A stretch of 36,121 nt of DNA from Candidatus Binataceae bacterium (GTDB lineage: Bacteria; Desulfobacterota; Binatia; Binatales; Binataceae): contig JASHPB010000131.1 in assembly GCA_030038355.1 (NCBI GenBank), positions 1 to 36,121 of the forward strand, written 5' to 3'. A program made the position numbers and the translations under genes. The notes under the pieces were generated by a model. It searched no databases. It was not told the origin of the DNA and saw nothing but the letters and a program-made list of their open reading frames with translations. Positions 15,845-23,213 of this stretch are shown here, one piece after another. The stretch's first letter is position 1. Every line of letters begins with the position of its first letter.

Positions 15845-16372
15845 TTAGTTGGTTGGAGCATCGCTTGGCGCATCGCTCGACCCGGCGTTGCTGCCGAACA
15901 CCTGCTGGAAGAGCTGCTTGCGTTGAGTCCGAAGCTGCTGCTCCTCAGGTTGAAGCTGCTGCAGACCGCTGAGCAACTTTGCCGCGTTGGCCTTGCTGGG
16001 GGCGCTAGCGAACAGACCTTCCCAAAGCATGAGCTTGTCCGTCTCCGCGGTCTGCTTTGCTTTCACCAGGGCTGTCACCTGTGAGCTGCAGCCGCTCGAC
16101 GAGCTATTTGACACCAGGCAGTTGACTAGGTTTTCACGATCGGTCTTGAGCGCTGTGCGATCGGTCTGCAACTGGGCGGCGTCATTCTGAAACGCTGTGC
16201 GGATGTCGCTGCGGGAGATCCCTGCCGCGCGAGCGAGCAGGAAAAATCCGCCGCCGCGGCCGTGCCCATGGCCGGGGCCGCCGCCGAAGGCCGAAGCCAT
16301 AGCGTAGGCGCCGACGCCCACCGCGAGTACTGCAGCCGCCGCTGCGATAGCCACAACTTTCTTCGTAATCAT
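15845..16372 (-). CDS. Secreted His/Gly-rich helical protein, Spy/CpxP-like in form
   Basis: This 175-residue protein starts with a signal-like N-terminus (Lys-Lys, then a long Ala/Val run to about residue 28), followed by a short G-x-G-H-G-H-G-R-G-G-G segment that could bind metal. The rest is predicted to be helical and rich in Gln, Ala and Lys: D-I-R-T-A-F-Q-N-D-A-A-Q-L-Q-T-D and a later L-Q-Q-L-Q-P-E-E-Q-Q-L-R repeat, with a Cys pair at about 84 and 94. The layout resembles small periplasmic stress or metal-related proteins of the Spy/CpxP type, but I see no certain family motif (LTxxQ is absent). The ATG at 16372 has GGAAGG upstream. It is monocistronic, ending at the terminator at 15748-15786. 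Confidence 0.7.
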   Translation of the reverse strand: MITKKVVAIAAAAAVLAVGVGAYAMASAFGGGPGHGHGRGGGFFLLARAAGISRSDIRTAFQNDAAQLQTDRTALKTDRENLVNCLVSNSSSSGCSSQVTALVKAKQTAETDKLMLWEGLFASAPSKANAAKLLSGLQQLQPEEQQLRTQRKQLFQQVFGSNAGSSDAPSDAPTN

Positions 16373-16573
16373 TTCTTCAATACCTTCCTATGGCGCGGGT
16401 CAGTGCCGCGCATCAGCTTTCACCTTTCACTTCAAAAGACGATTAAGCCTTGACGAAGGTTTCAGGTAGGGAAAACTTCGAGTGAATTCCGACTAATTCG
16501 GACGCAACTTAGGCGGGCGCGCGTGCTATCGCGTCCAGGTTTGGTGGACGGTCCTGCCAAGTCCTACTTTCTG

Positions 16574-16948
16574 TCAGGCCATCTGTTTGGTGTACATGGC
16601 GAGGTCGAAGTAATCGCGCCAGGCGCTGATCTTGCCGCCGGTGACCTCGAACACGCCCGCCACCGGCAACGAGATATGCTTGCCGTCCTTCAGATCGAAG
16701 ATATCGACGCGCTCGTTGAACACCGTGTTGCCGGCCGCCGCGCTCTTGAGAATCTTGAACTCGATCTTGTTCGCGGCGGGCAAAAAAGTGTTGATGACGG
16801 CGCGGATGGCGGCTTTGCCCTTGGCCGGGTCCATCGGAATGTTGTGGTATACGGCGTCCTCGCTGAAGAAAGTCATGATTTCATCGAGGTTGCCCGTGGG
16901 CCATACGTTGCAAAAATCGTCAACGATCTTTTCCGCTTCTGAAGCCAT
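16574..16948 (-). CDS. Limonene-1,2-epoxide hydrolase-like enzyme
   Basis: This 124-residue protein belongs to the limonene-epoxide hydrolase branch of the NTF2/SnoaL fold. Residues corresponding to the known catalytic set are all visible: Y34 and N36 in V-Y-H-N-I-P, R80 and D82 in N-E-R-V-D-I-F, and D112 in W-R-D-Y-F-D. In the Rhodococcus enzyme the Asp-Arg-Asp triad and Tyr/Asn position the water that opens the epoxide. Many bacterial relatives act on other epoxides, so the substrate is open. I chose the second ATG (16948) because GGAGG lies 8 bases before it; the first, at 16963, would contain that ribosome site. A luciferase-like monooxygenase related to limonene monooxygenases lies 6 kb away. 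It precedes neither neighbour closely and may be monocistronic. Confidence 0.87.
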   Translation of the reverse strand: MASEAEKIVDDFCNVWPTGNLDEIMTFFSEDAVYHNIPMDPAKGKAAIRAVINTFLPAANKIEFKILKSAAAGNTVFNERVDIFDLKDGKHISLPVAGVFEVTGGKISAWRDYFDLAMYTKQMA

Positions 16949-16983
16949 CGTGGGGTCCTCCATCGGGCGCGCGCACCGCCGCC

Positions 16984-17469
16984 CTACTCCTGGTCGAGAT
17001 AGAATCGATCTTCGTCCTTGTTATAGCCGAAAAGCTCGGCGAAACGCCCCCAGTTGACCATTATCTGGAACTGGCGCTCAGGTTTCTCATTCGGCAGCAG
17101 CATCGCCAGATGCTCGAGCGTGACTTCCTTGGTGAGCGAGCGATCTTCCTGCCCGTGCAGCAGGCGGATGAAATACGCGAACAGGCTATGCTTCTTCAAC
17201 TGCTCGCGAACGACGAGCTTGCGCTTGTTGACTTCGGACTCGATGAATTCCTTGCCCAGCGGCTCGAGCACAACGTCGCCCGCGGGCGTCGAAAGAAATC
17301 CCAGCACCTCGCCGGCCTTCATCACACGCAGCAGGTCGTCGAACTTGAAGTTGAGCTCGCGCGCGATCTTGTAGCCGTCCTCGCGTCCGCTGCGATCGTC
17401 GAGCAGCTCGAGCAGACCGAACAGCCAGGTCAGCGAGCAATCGGGAAGTGGATTGATCGCCGCCGGCAT
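16984..17469 (-). CDS. AAA-associated domain protein partnered with ABC ATPase
   Basis: This 161-residue protein resembles the AAA-associated C-terminal domain that is fused to, or encoded next to, nitrate/sulfonate-type ABC ATPases. Typical features are the N-terminal helix L-L-E-L-L-D-D-x-x-G-R-E-D-G-Y-K-I-A-R-E-L, a winged-helix-like F-D-D-L-L-R-V-M-K-A-G-E-V-L-G-F, the strand G-D-V-V-L-E-P-L-G-K-E-F, and a C-terminal Y-N-x-D-E-D-R-F-Y-L-D. Its ATG shares a base with the ATPase stop codon (TGATG), so translation is coupled. The open frame extends upstream into the ATPase gene, but this start is clearly preferred. The role in the family is unclear; regulation of the ATPase or substrate sensing is inference. 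Confidence 0.85.
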   Translation of the reverse strand: MPAAINPLPDCSLTWLFGLLELLDDRSGREDGYKIARELNFKFDDLLRVMKAGEVLGFLSTPAGDVVLEPLGKEFIESEVNKRKLVVREQLKKHSLFAYFIRLLHGQEDRSLTKEVTLEHLAMLLPNEKPERQFQIMVNWGRFAELFGYNKDEDRFYLDQE

Positions 17470-18227
17470 CAGCCGCGCTCCTCGATGAGGGAAAAGACTT
17501 TGTCCGACCATGCGTTGAACGCTTCGCTGCGGCGGTCGCGCGGGCGCGGCAGATCGACCTTCAGGTCACCGACAACACGGCCCGGTCCCGATGCCATCAC
17601 GATGATGCGATCGGCAAGCTCGACTGCCTCTTCGATTATGTGCGTGACGATGATCAGGTTGTGCACCGGCATATCGGGCGACTGCCAGATATCGAGTAAT
17701 TCCTCGCGCAGCGTGATCGCCGTTAGCGCGTCCAGCGCCGAGAACGGCTCATCCATCATCAGCACTTTGGGCTCGATCGCGAGAGCTCGCGCAAAGCCGA
17801 CGCGCTGCTTCATGCCGCCCGAGAGTTCGCGCGGATATGCCTCTTCGAAGCCGTCCAGTCCCACCTTGTCGATATAGACGCCGGCGCGCTTTTCGCGTTC
17901 TGGCAGCGGCAATCCGCGCGCTTCGAGGCCAAGCTCGATATTGGCCTTGACCGTGAGCCACGGCAGCAGCGCAAACGACTGAAACACCAGGGCGCACTCG
18001 AGGTTGATACCGTCAACCTGGCGTCCCTTGTAGAGCACCTGGCCCGAGGTCATCGGCACGATTCCGTTGATGATTCGAAGCAGTGTGGACTTGCCGCATC
18101 CCGAGGGTCCGACCAGCGCGACGAATTCGCCCTCCTCGATGTTGAAATTGATGTCCTCGAGCACCTGGAGAGTGCCTTTCGAGTGCGCAAAGCTTTTGGC
18201 GATGTGCTTGAGCTCGAGCAGGGCCAT
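17469..18227 (-). CDS. ABC transporter ATPase, nitrate/sulfonate/taurine (NitT/TauT) type
   Basis: This 252-residue ATPase has Walker A G-P-S-G-C-G-K-S-T (40-48), the Q-loop in V-F-Q-S-F-A-L-L-P-W (Q83), the signature L-S-G-G-M-K-Q-R (135-142), Walker B V-L-M-M-D-E-P (155-161) and the switch His196 in I-V-T-H. F-A-L-L-P-W-L-T-V and M-K-Q-R-V-G-F-A-R-A-L are characteristic of the NitT/TauT importer group for nitrate, sulfonates, taurine and similar substrates. It lies between the duplicated permease and the AAA-associated gene in one minus-strand operon. The substrate cannot be read from the ATPase. Confidence 0.95.
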   Translation of the reverse strand: MALLELKHIAKSFAHSKGTLQVLEDINFNIEEGEFVALVGPSGCGKSTLLRIINGIVPMTSGQVLYKGRQVDGINLECALVFQSFALLPWLTVKANIELGLEARGLPLPEREKRAGVYIDKVGLDGFEEAYPRELSGGMKQRVGFARALAIEPKVLMMDEPFSALDALTAITLREELLDIWQSPDMPVHNLIIVTHIIEEAVELADRIIVMASGPGRVVGDLKVDLPRPRDRRSEAFNAWSDKVFSLIEERG

Positions 18228-18266
18228 GGGTCAGCAGGGTCCGAGTCGTTCATACGCAGGTTAAAA

Positions 18267-19994
18267 TCAGTAGTCCAGTCGATAGCGCTCGGTTGCCATA
18301 TCATAGAGCCTGCGCCAGACCACGCGGTTCAACACTATCACCACCAGCACCATCGAGAGCAGACTCACCAGGATCATCACACTGTTGCCGGTGCGATAGG
18401 TCGCCTCGTCGAGCAGCGCGCCGAGGCCGTTTACCTGGTAGGTATGGTTCTGATAGGTGAAATACTCCGAAAGAATCAGCGCGTTCCATCCTCCGCCCCA
18501 AGCCGTGATACTGCCGGTGATGAGCGAAGGCAGGATTGCAGGAATGATTAGCTTTCGCCATGTCGCAAGGCGTGAAAGGCCGAATGCGCGCGCGGCTTCC
18601 TTCAGATCCGCCGGCACCTGATTGATACCGGCTAGCAAGTTGAACAGCAGGTACCACTGCATGCCGGTGAGCAGCAGCAGAATCGAGGCCAGGTTCATGC
18701 CGCCCGTCACGCGGATCACGAACAGCACAATCACCGGAAACAACGCTGTCGCCGGAATCGAGCCCACGATCTCCGCGATGGGCGTTATGACGCGATTGAA
18801 GTTCGCACTCTCGCTGGCCCATAGCGCGACCGGCACTGTCCAGGCGAGCGAGATCGCGTAGCCGATCAGCATCCGAATCGTGGAATAGACCGCGGCCAGT
18901 GGAATGTCCTTCACCTCCGACGGCCACGGCTGCATCAGGGCTCTGACCAGCGCGGCGAGGCCCGATCCTACGACCCACACGACGAAGATCCCCCCGGCCA
19001 CGGCCGCGGCAATCTTCGCCGTGTGCGAGAATCGTTGTGACTGCTCCTCGGACAACATCTGCACGCGCGGCCGCGACTGGAGGACATAGCCGATCGCGCG
19101 GAGCGGCGGGAGAAAGATCCTGCGCATCGCGAGCACGATCGCCGGCCCGATCGACGCCGTCATCCCGACCATGCCGATCGCGCGCGTCGGTCCCGACGAT
19201 GCGGCAAACTCGTAGCGGAACTTCTCCGCCCATACGCCAAGCGGCTGCCACACCACGAGATCCATCGCGACGATGATCGCGATCAGCAACAGCAGGCCCA
19301 TCAAGAGGTCGAAATTGTTGCCCTTGTCCGTCGACTCCATCAGAAAGCTGCCGAGCCCCGGCAAACGATAGTTGGCGGGACCGACCGTGATAATTTCGCA
19401 CGCGATCAGGAAGTACCATCCCGCGAGCCACGACAGGATCGAGTTGTAAACCAGCTTCGGTATGCTGGCCGGCAACAGGAGCCGTTTGAAGCGCAGCCAT
19501 CCGGTCGCGCCAAATGCCTCGAGCGCCTGATCGGAATCCTCCGGGATGGTTTTAACCGCCTCGTAAACGCCGAGCGCCATGTTCCACGCCTGGCTCGTGA
19601 AGATCAGGAAAACGGCCGCCATCTCCACGCCGAAGCGGCTGCCATGCGCCAGCGCGACGAAGAAGTAGATCGCGGCCGGAAAGAAGCCGACCACCGGCAC
19701 CGATTGCGCGATATCGATCGCGGGAATCAGCACGCGCTCCCAGGCGCGGCTCCGCGCCGCGGCCATGCCATAAACGATCGAGAAAAACAGCGCGATCACA
19801 TACGCCGCCAGCATGCGGTTGAACGAGCAGAACGCGTAGTATGGAAGATGCTTGAGCTCGACCGGAACGCTCGGCAACGCGACCTGCTGGGCGTGCTCGC
19901 GGTAGGCAAAGAAGAGCGCGATGATCGACGCAAGGACGAGGAACGAAAACGTGCCGGCGATAAATCGGCGCGGAGTGATTTCGAAGCTTAGCAT
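18267..19994 (-). CDS. ABC transporter permease, duplicated (two BPD domains in one chain)
   Basis: This 575-residue protein contains two tandem binding-protein-dependent permease domains, each of about 260 residues with about six membrane segments. Each half has an EAA-type coupling loop: E-A-F-G-A-T-G-W-L-R-F-K-R-L-L-L-P in the first, and E-A-A-R-A-F-G-L-S-R-L-A-T-W-R-K-L-I-I-P in the second. A cytoplasmic linker of about 60 residues joins them. The fused form belongs to the anion-type duplicated permeases that pair with NitT/TauT ATPases. One chain may therefore form the complete membrane channel. The ATPase begins 39 bp downstream. No periplasmic binding protein gene is nearby, which is unusual for an importer. 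Confidence 0.93.
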   Translation of the reverse strand: MLSFEITPRRFIAGTFSFLVLASIIALFFAYREHAQQVALPSVPVELKHLPYYAFCSFNRMLAAYVIALFFSIVYGMAAARSRAWERVLIPAIDIAQSVPVVGFFPAAIYFFVALAHGSRFGVEMAAVFLIFTSQAWNMALGVYEAVKTIPEDSDQALEAFGATGWLRFKRLLLPASIPKLVYNSILSWLAGWYFLIACEIITVGPANYRLPGLGSFLMESTDKGNNFDLLMGLLLLIAIIVAMDLVVWQPLGVWAEKFRYEFAASSGPTRAIGMVGMTASIGPAIVLAMRRIFLPPLRAIGYVLQSRPRVQMLSEEQSQRFSHTAKIAAAVAGGIFVVWVVGSGLAALVRALMQPWPSEVKDIPLAAVYSTIRMLIGYAISLAWTVPVALWASESANFNRVITPIAEIVGSIPATALFPVIVLFVIRVTGGMNLASILLLLTGMQWYLLFNLLAGINQVPADLKEAARAFGLSRLATWRKLIIPAILPSLITGSITAWGGGWNALILSEYFTYQNHTYQVNGLGALLDEATYRTGNSVMILVSLLSMVLVVIVLNRVVWRRLYDMATERYRLDY

Positions 19995-20015
19995 CGCGAT
20001 CTACCAGCGGCCAAC

Positions 20016-20043
20016 AGAATAGCCGCGCCTCGATTTTGCTCAA
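20016..20043 (-). promoter_or_regulatory. Weak promoter candidate for the ABC operon
   Basis: On the minus strand TTGAGC (20043-20038) is separated by 16 bases from TATTCT (20021-20016). Each box matches four of six consensus positions. The predicted start would lie about 15 bases before the permease ATG, leaving a very short leader. Confidence 0.3.
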
Positions 20044-20124
20044 GCTTTTGTCCTGAGACCAGCCAAATTTTAGTTGCGCAGCTCGTTGACATTGCGCGAA
20101 GGCCCAAATACCGATTGACCCGCG

Positions 20125-21981
20125 ATGTCCACCGACGAACCAGAGCGTCACGGCGATTGGCGCCTCGGCGAGAGTGAGCCGCTCGAGCCGTCGCGCACAA
20201 CCGAGCCGATGCCCGCTCTGGCAGCGTCCGAGCCGCCCCATCGCCTCGATCGCCCGGTCTACGTCCTCACGATAGAGCATTTGGGCTGGATCGTCGTCGG
20301 GCTCTACGCGCTCGCGACGCGGCTCATCCTTCTCGGCTTGCGGCCGCTCAGCTCCGAGGAGGCGCGCCGCGCTCTGCTCGAGCTCTCGGTGGTGCGCGCG
20401 ACGCCGGTGCCGGACGCGTCGTTAGCCATCCGTCCGACATGGATCGAAATCGTCGAGCGATGGATCTTTGCAGGCGTAGGCGCGCACGATGCGTCGGCGC
20501 GAATAGTAGTCGCAATCTGCGGCATCATCCTGGTGATGAGCGCGCTCGCGATGCGCCGTCACCTGGGGCGCGCGGGTGCGCTGGCTCTTGCTGCGATGCT
20601 CGCGCTCTCGCCTACGGCGGCTTATCTGGCGCGCGGCGGTGCGGATTCGGTCGCAGCGTTCGCATTCATGCTGCTAGCGCTTGCGATCGCCCTCGGCGTC
20701 GGAGTCACGCAATCAATCCCGCGCGCGGCGCTGCTCGGCGTGGTGGTCGCGCTCTGGCTCTCGGCCGCGCCGGTCGGAATCGTGATGGCGGCGACGCTGA
20801 TCGTTGCACTCATTCCAATCGGAATCTGGACCGCGGTCGTCACCGGCAACCGCTGGCTCCGCTTCCGCGTATGGTGGGAGCGGCGGCGAAGCGTCGTGTT
20901 GGTCGCGGCGGTAGTGACCGTCTTCGTCTGGTATTATCTGGCGACCGCGATGCTCTCGCGACCGGCGCTCGGCGGGCTGATTGAGGACCTCGGCATCATC
21001 GTTGCTCCGCATGGATGGAATCTGCGCGCCGGCATTGCGTACTACATTGCGGCGCTCGGGTTCTACGAATTCCTCATCGTTATTCTTTCGATCGTTGGAA
21101 CCGTCGCGACACTCGTGGCCGCGCGCTCGCAGCTCTCCGCGTTCGTGCTCATCTGGGCGATCGTCAATACGGCGCTTTTCCTTGCCATGCCTGTGCAGCG
21201 GACGGATTACCTGCTCGCGATTCTGATTCCGCCCGCGCTGGTTGCGGCGCACGGGGTCGATTGGCTTGCCAATATCCGAGCGTGGCCCGGCGCGCGAATC
21301 GCGATCGCGATCCTCGGGCTCGCAACGCTCTATGTGGCCGCCATGGTTAACTTTATCCATCCCGCGGCCGACGCGAGTCAGCCGCCGTGGCGGCGTCATT
21401 TGCTCCTTTATTGGACCGCTCCGGAGACAACGCTGCAGGCGAGGCACGAATGCGAGCGTGTGACCGTCACGGCAGATTTTGCGACGGCCAGGGTCTGGGT
21501 ACCGCCCGATGCGCCGCAACTCGCGTGGTACCTAAGCGACTTGAGGACGGCGGAGAACCGCAACGCCGCGACACTCATAGTCGAGGGCGTTCCCGCGAAT
21601 GTATCCGCTGCTGCAGCCGACACAGATCGCTTCGCAATCGAAGAATGGTGGCCGGCGAAACCGTCGACGCTCACGATTGCGGGCGCGCTTCCATATCTGA
21701 TCGATTTGCGGCCATGGACGCAGGATGTTGAGTTCCGCGACGTGCAAATTGTGCCGCAGGCGCCTGGAGCGGCCGCACCGTCTCCCGCAGTCGCGACCCC
21801 TGCCCCATCTCCGTCCGCGACGCCCTCTCCCGCTGCATCCGCGTCGGCATCGCCTCAACCAGCGCCGATCCCATCACCAGCACCGTCGGCACCATCCGGT
21901 GCTGCCGCGACGTCGCCGGCGGCATCGCGAACGCCCGAGTCGCCCGCTCCCTCGGCCACGCCGCACGCCGCCAACCTGTAG
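20125..21981 (+). CDS. Multi-pass membrane glycosyltransferase-like protein (GT39/ArnT-like)
   Basis: This 618-residue protein has a soluble N-terminus of about 50 residues, then about ten membrane segments (from L-G-W-I-V-V-G-L-Y-A-L to I-A-I-L-G-L-A-T-L-Y-V-A-A-M-V), then a soluble domain of about 140 residues, and a 70-residue Pro/Ala/Ser tail. The first loop has R-P-L-S-S-E-E-A-R-R-A, at the place where GT39/ArnT-like lipid-linked sugar transferases carry their acidic residue after the first helix. This pattern suggests transfer of a sugar from a polyprenyl carrier in the inner membrane; the acceptor is unknown. The C-terminal W-Y-L-S-D-L resembles proteins linked to flippase-associated families. 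The assignment is by architecture only. It is divergent from the ABC operon. Confidence 0.65.
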   Translation: MSTDEPERHGDWRLGESEPLEPSRTTEPMPALAASEPPHRLDRPVYVLTIEHLGWIVVGLYALATRLILLGLRPLSSEEARRALLELSVVRATPVPDASLAIRPTWIEIVERWIFAGVGAHDASARIVVAICGIILVMSALAMRRHLGRAGALALAAMLALSPTAAYLARGGADSVAAFAFMLLALAIALGVGVTQSIPRAALLGVVVALWLSAAPVGIVMAATLIVALIPIGIWTAVVTGNRWLRFRVWWERRRSVVLVAAVVTVFVWYYLATAMLSRPALGGLIEDLGIIVAPHGWNLRAGIAYYIAALGFYEFLIVILSIVGTVATLVAARSQLSAFVLIWAIVNTALFLAMPVQRTDYLLAILIPPALVAAHGVDWLANIRAWPGARIAIAILGLATLYVAAMVNFIHPAADASQPPWRRHLLLYWTAPETTLQARHECERVTVTADFATARVWVPPDAPQLAWYLSDLRTAENRNAATLIVEGVPANVSAAAADTDRFAIEEWWPAKPSTLTIAGALPYLIDLRPWTQDVEFRDVQIVPQAPGAAAPSPAVATPAPSPSATPSPAASASASPQPAPIPSPAPSAPSGAAATSPAASRTPESPAPSATPHAANL

Positions 21982-22081
21982 CGCTGATGCGTAGGCCCTT
22001 ATTTGCCTGCGGACTCGCGCTTTGCGATAAATTGCGGGATTCTACTTCGCAATTCTGATTCGGTTTTCTGAAGGAGCGTTG

Positions 22082-22759
22082 ATGGACAAGGCCCTGGACA
22101 TTCTTCAGCGGATGCAGATTCATCCGGTCGTCGATCACTTCACCGTCTCGCTGCTGATGGTTGGCGTACTGGTCGACCTGGTTGGGAGCCTCGCGCCGAC
22201 GCGCACCTGGATTCGCAGCATGGCGCTGAGTTTGATGATTCTGGGCGCGATCGCCGCGGCGAGCTCGTATCTCACGGGTGATCTCGAAGCCGACCGCATC
22301 TGGAAGGCGCTCGGTCCGGACGCGAAGTCGATCCTCCATCGCCACGCGCAAATTGGCGAATACATGGCGATCACGTTCGGGATCCTCGCGCTTTGGAGGA
22401 TCTTCATCGGCGCTTTCAGTTTCATGGAGGGGTCGCGTCCGATCTATTTGATGATCGCCGTGCTCGCGTCCTTCGTACTTGGCTACGGCGCTCATCTCGG
22501 CGGCGACCTGGTTTACAATTATGGCGCTGGAACGGCTCTCATGGCTGCCGAGGGGAATCCAACGCCGTGGCCTTCGCCATCAGCATTGGCGTCGCCGGGC
22601 GGAGTGCTGCCTACAGTGACGGTGCCGACGCCAACTCCCTCGGCGACACCCTCCGCGGCACCGTCGCCGGCAGCCGGCGCATCGTCAGCCGCGATGCCCG
22701 CTTCGTCGCCCGCGAGCACTCCGAGCGCAGCAGCGTCGCCCGGCACAGCTAACATGTAG
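22082..22759 (+). CDS. DUF2231-like four-helix membrane protein with Pro/Ala/Ser tail
   Basis: This 225-residue protein has four membrane segments (V-S-L-L-M-V-G-V-L-V-D-L-V-G; M-A-L-S-L-M-I-L-G-A-I-A-A-A-S-S-Y; Y-M-A-I-T-F-G-I-L-A-L; Y-L-M-I-A-V-L-A-S-F-V-L-G-Y-G-A-H). Conserved-looking His residues lie in I-H-P-V-V-D-H-F near the start, L-H-R-H-A in the middle, and G-A-H-L-G-G-D-L-V-Y. This fits the DUF2231 family, whose biochemical role is not established; the His residues could suit heme or metal. A tail of about 70 residues rich in P, S, T and A follows. The ATG at 22082 follows AAGGAG; a TTG one codon earlier is less likely. The gene may be cotranscribed with the glycosyltransferase-like gene 100 bp upstream. 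Confidence 0.75.
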   Translation: MDKALDILQRMQIHPVVDHFTVSLLMVGVLVDLVGSLAPTRTWIRSMALSLMILGAIAAASSYLTGDLEADRIWKALGPDAKSILHRHAQIGEYMAITFGILALWRIFIGAFSFMEGSRPIYLMIAVLASFVLGYGAHLGGDLVYNYGAGTALMAAEGNPTPWPSPSALASPGGVLPTVTVPTPTPSATPSAAPSPAAGASSAAMPASSPASTPSAAASPGTANM

Positions 22760-22794
22760 AAGAGCGCACGAATCGAGATTGAGGAGTTCGAAAA

Positions 22795-23178
22795 ATGCCG
22801 ACCACATCTGAGGAATCGCTTAAAGTCGCCGACCGCTTGTTCGAGGCGATCGAGCGCGGCGACGTCGAGACGATTCGCGACATCTACTCGCCCGACTGCA
22901 AAATCTGGCACAACAACGACGGCCTGACCCAGTCCCCGGACGAAAATCTGCGCGTGCTCAGGTGGGTGGTCGACAATATCGACGAGCGCGCCTACACGGA
23001 GATCCGCCGCCAGCCGACTCCGACGGGATTTGTACAGCAGCACGTGATGCGCGGCCGCCTCAAATCCTCCGGCGGACATTTCGCGCTGCCGGCGTGCATC
23101 GTTTGCGTCGTGGAAAACGGCCGTATCGCGCGGCTCGACGAATATCTCGATTCGGCGCAGGTCGCGCCGCTCAGATAG
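22795..23178 (+). CDS. SnoaL-like/NTF2-fold protein
   Basis: This 127-residue protein has the cone-like NTF2 fold pattern: an N-terminal helix pair (V-A-D-R-L-F-E-A-I-E-R-G-D-V-E-T-I-R-D-I-Y), the strand I-W-H-N-N-D-G, and a C-terminal sheet ending I-A-R-L-D-E-Y-L-D-S-A-Q. The layout matches SnoaL/ketosteroid-isomerase-like small enzymes. The H-N-N-D element after the first helices and the D-E-Y near the end are in the positions where such enzymes carry catalytic polar residues. The epoxide-hydrolase R-x-D is not present. It starts 35 bp after the DUF2231 gene and ends 35 bp before the flavin monooxygenase, so the last two at least are likely cotranscribed. The substrate is unknown; acting on the monooxygenase product is inference. 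Confidence 0.82.
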   Translation: MPTTSEESLKVADRLFEAIERGDVETIRDIYSPDCKIWHNNDGLTQSPDENLRVLRWVVDNIDERAYTEIRRQPTPTGFVQQHVMRGRLKSSGGHFALPACIVCVVENGRIARLDEYLDSAQVAPLR

Positions 23179-23213
23179 CAGATTTCCAGCATCAGCACAG
23201 GGAGTTGATTACA

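Noticed and set aside
18301-19500. Minus-strand 399-residue frame
   Set aside because: It lies inside the duplicated permease gene in another phase and is a compositional shadow; the permease frame has clear membrane segments and EAA loops.
21700-22750. CRISPR or tandem repeat array
   Set aside because: The repetitive look comes from codons for Pro, Ala and Ser in two protein tails; there are no regular repeat-spacer units. No CRISPR array was seen anywhere in the window.
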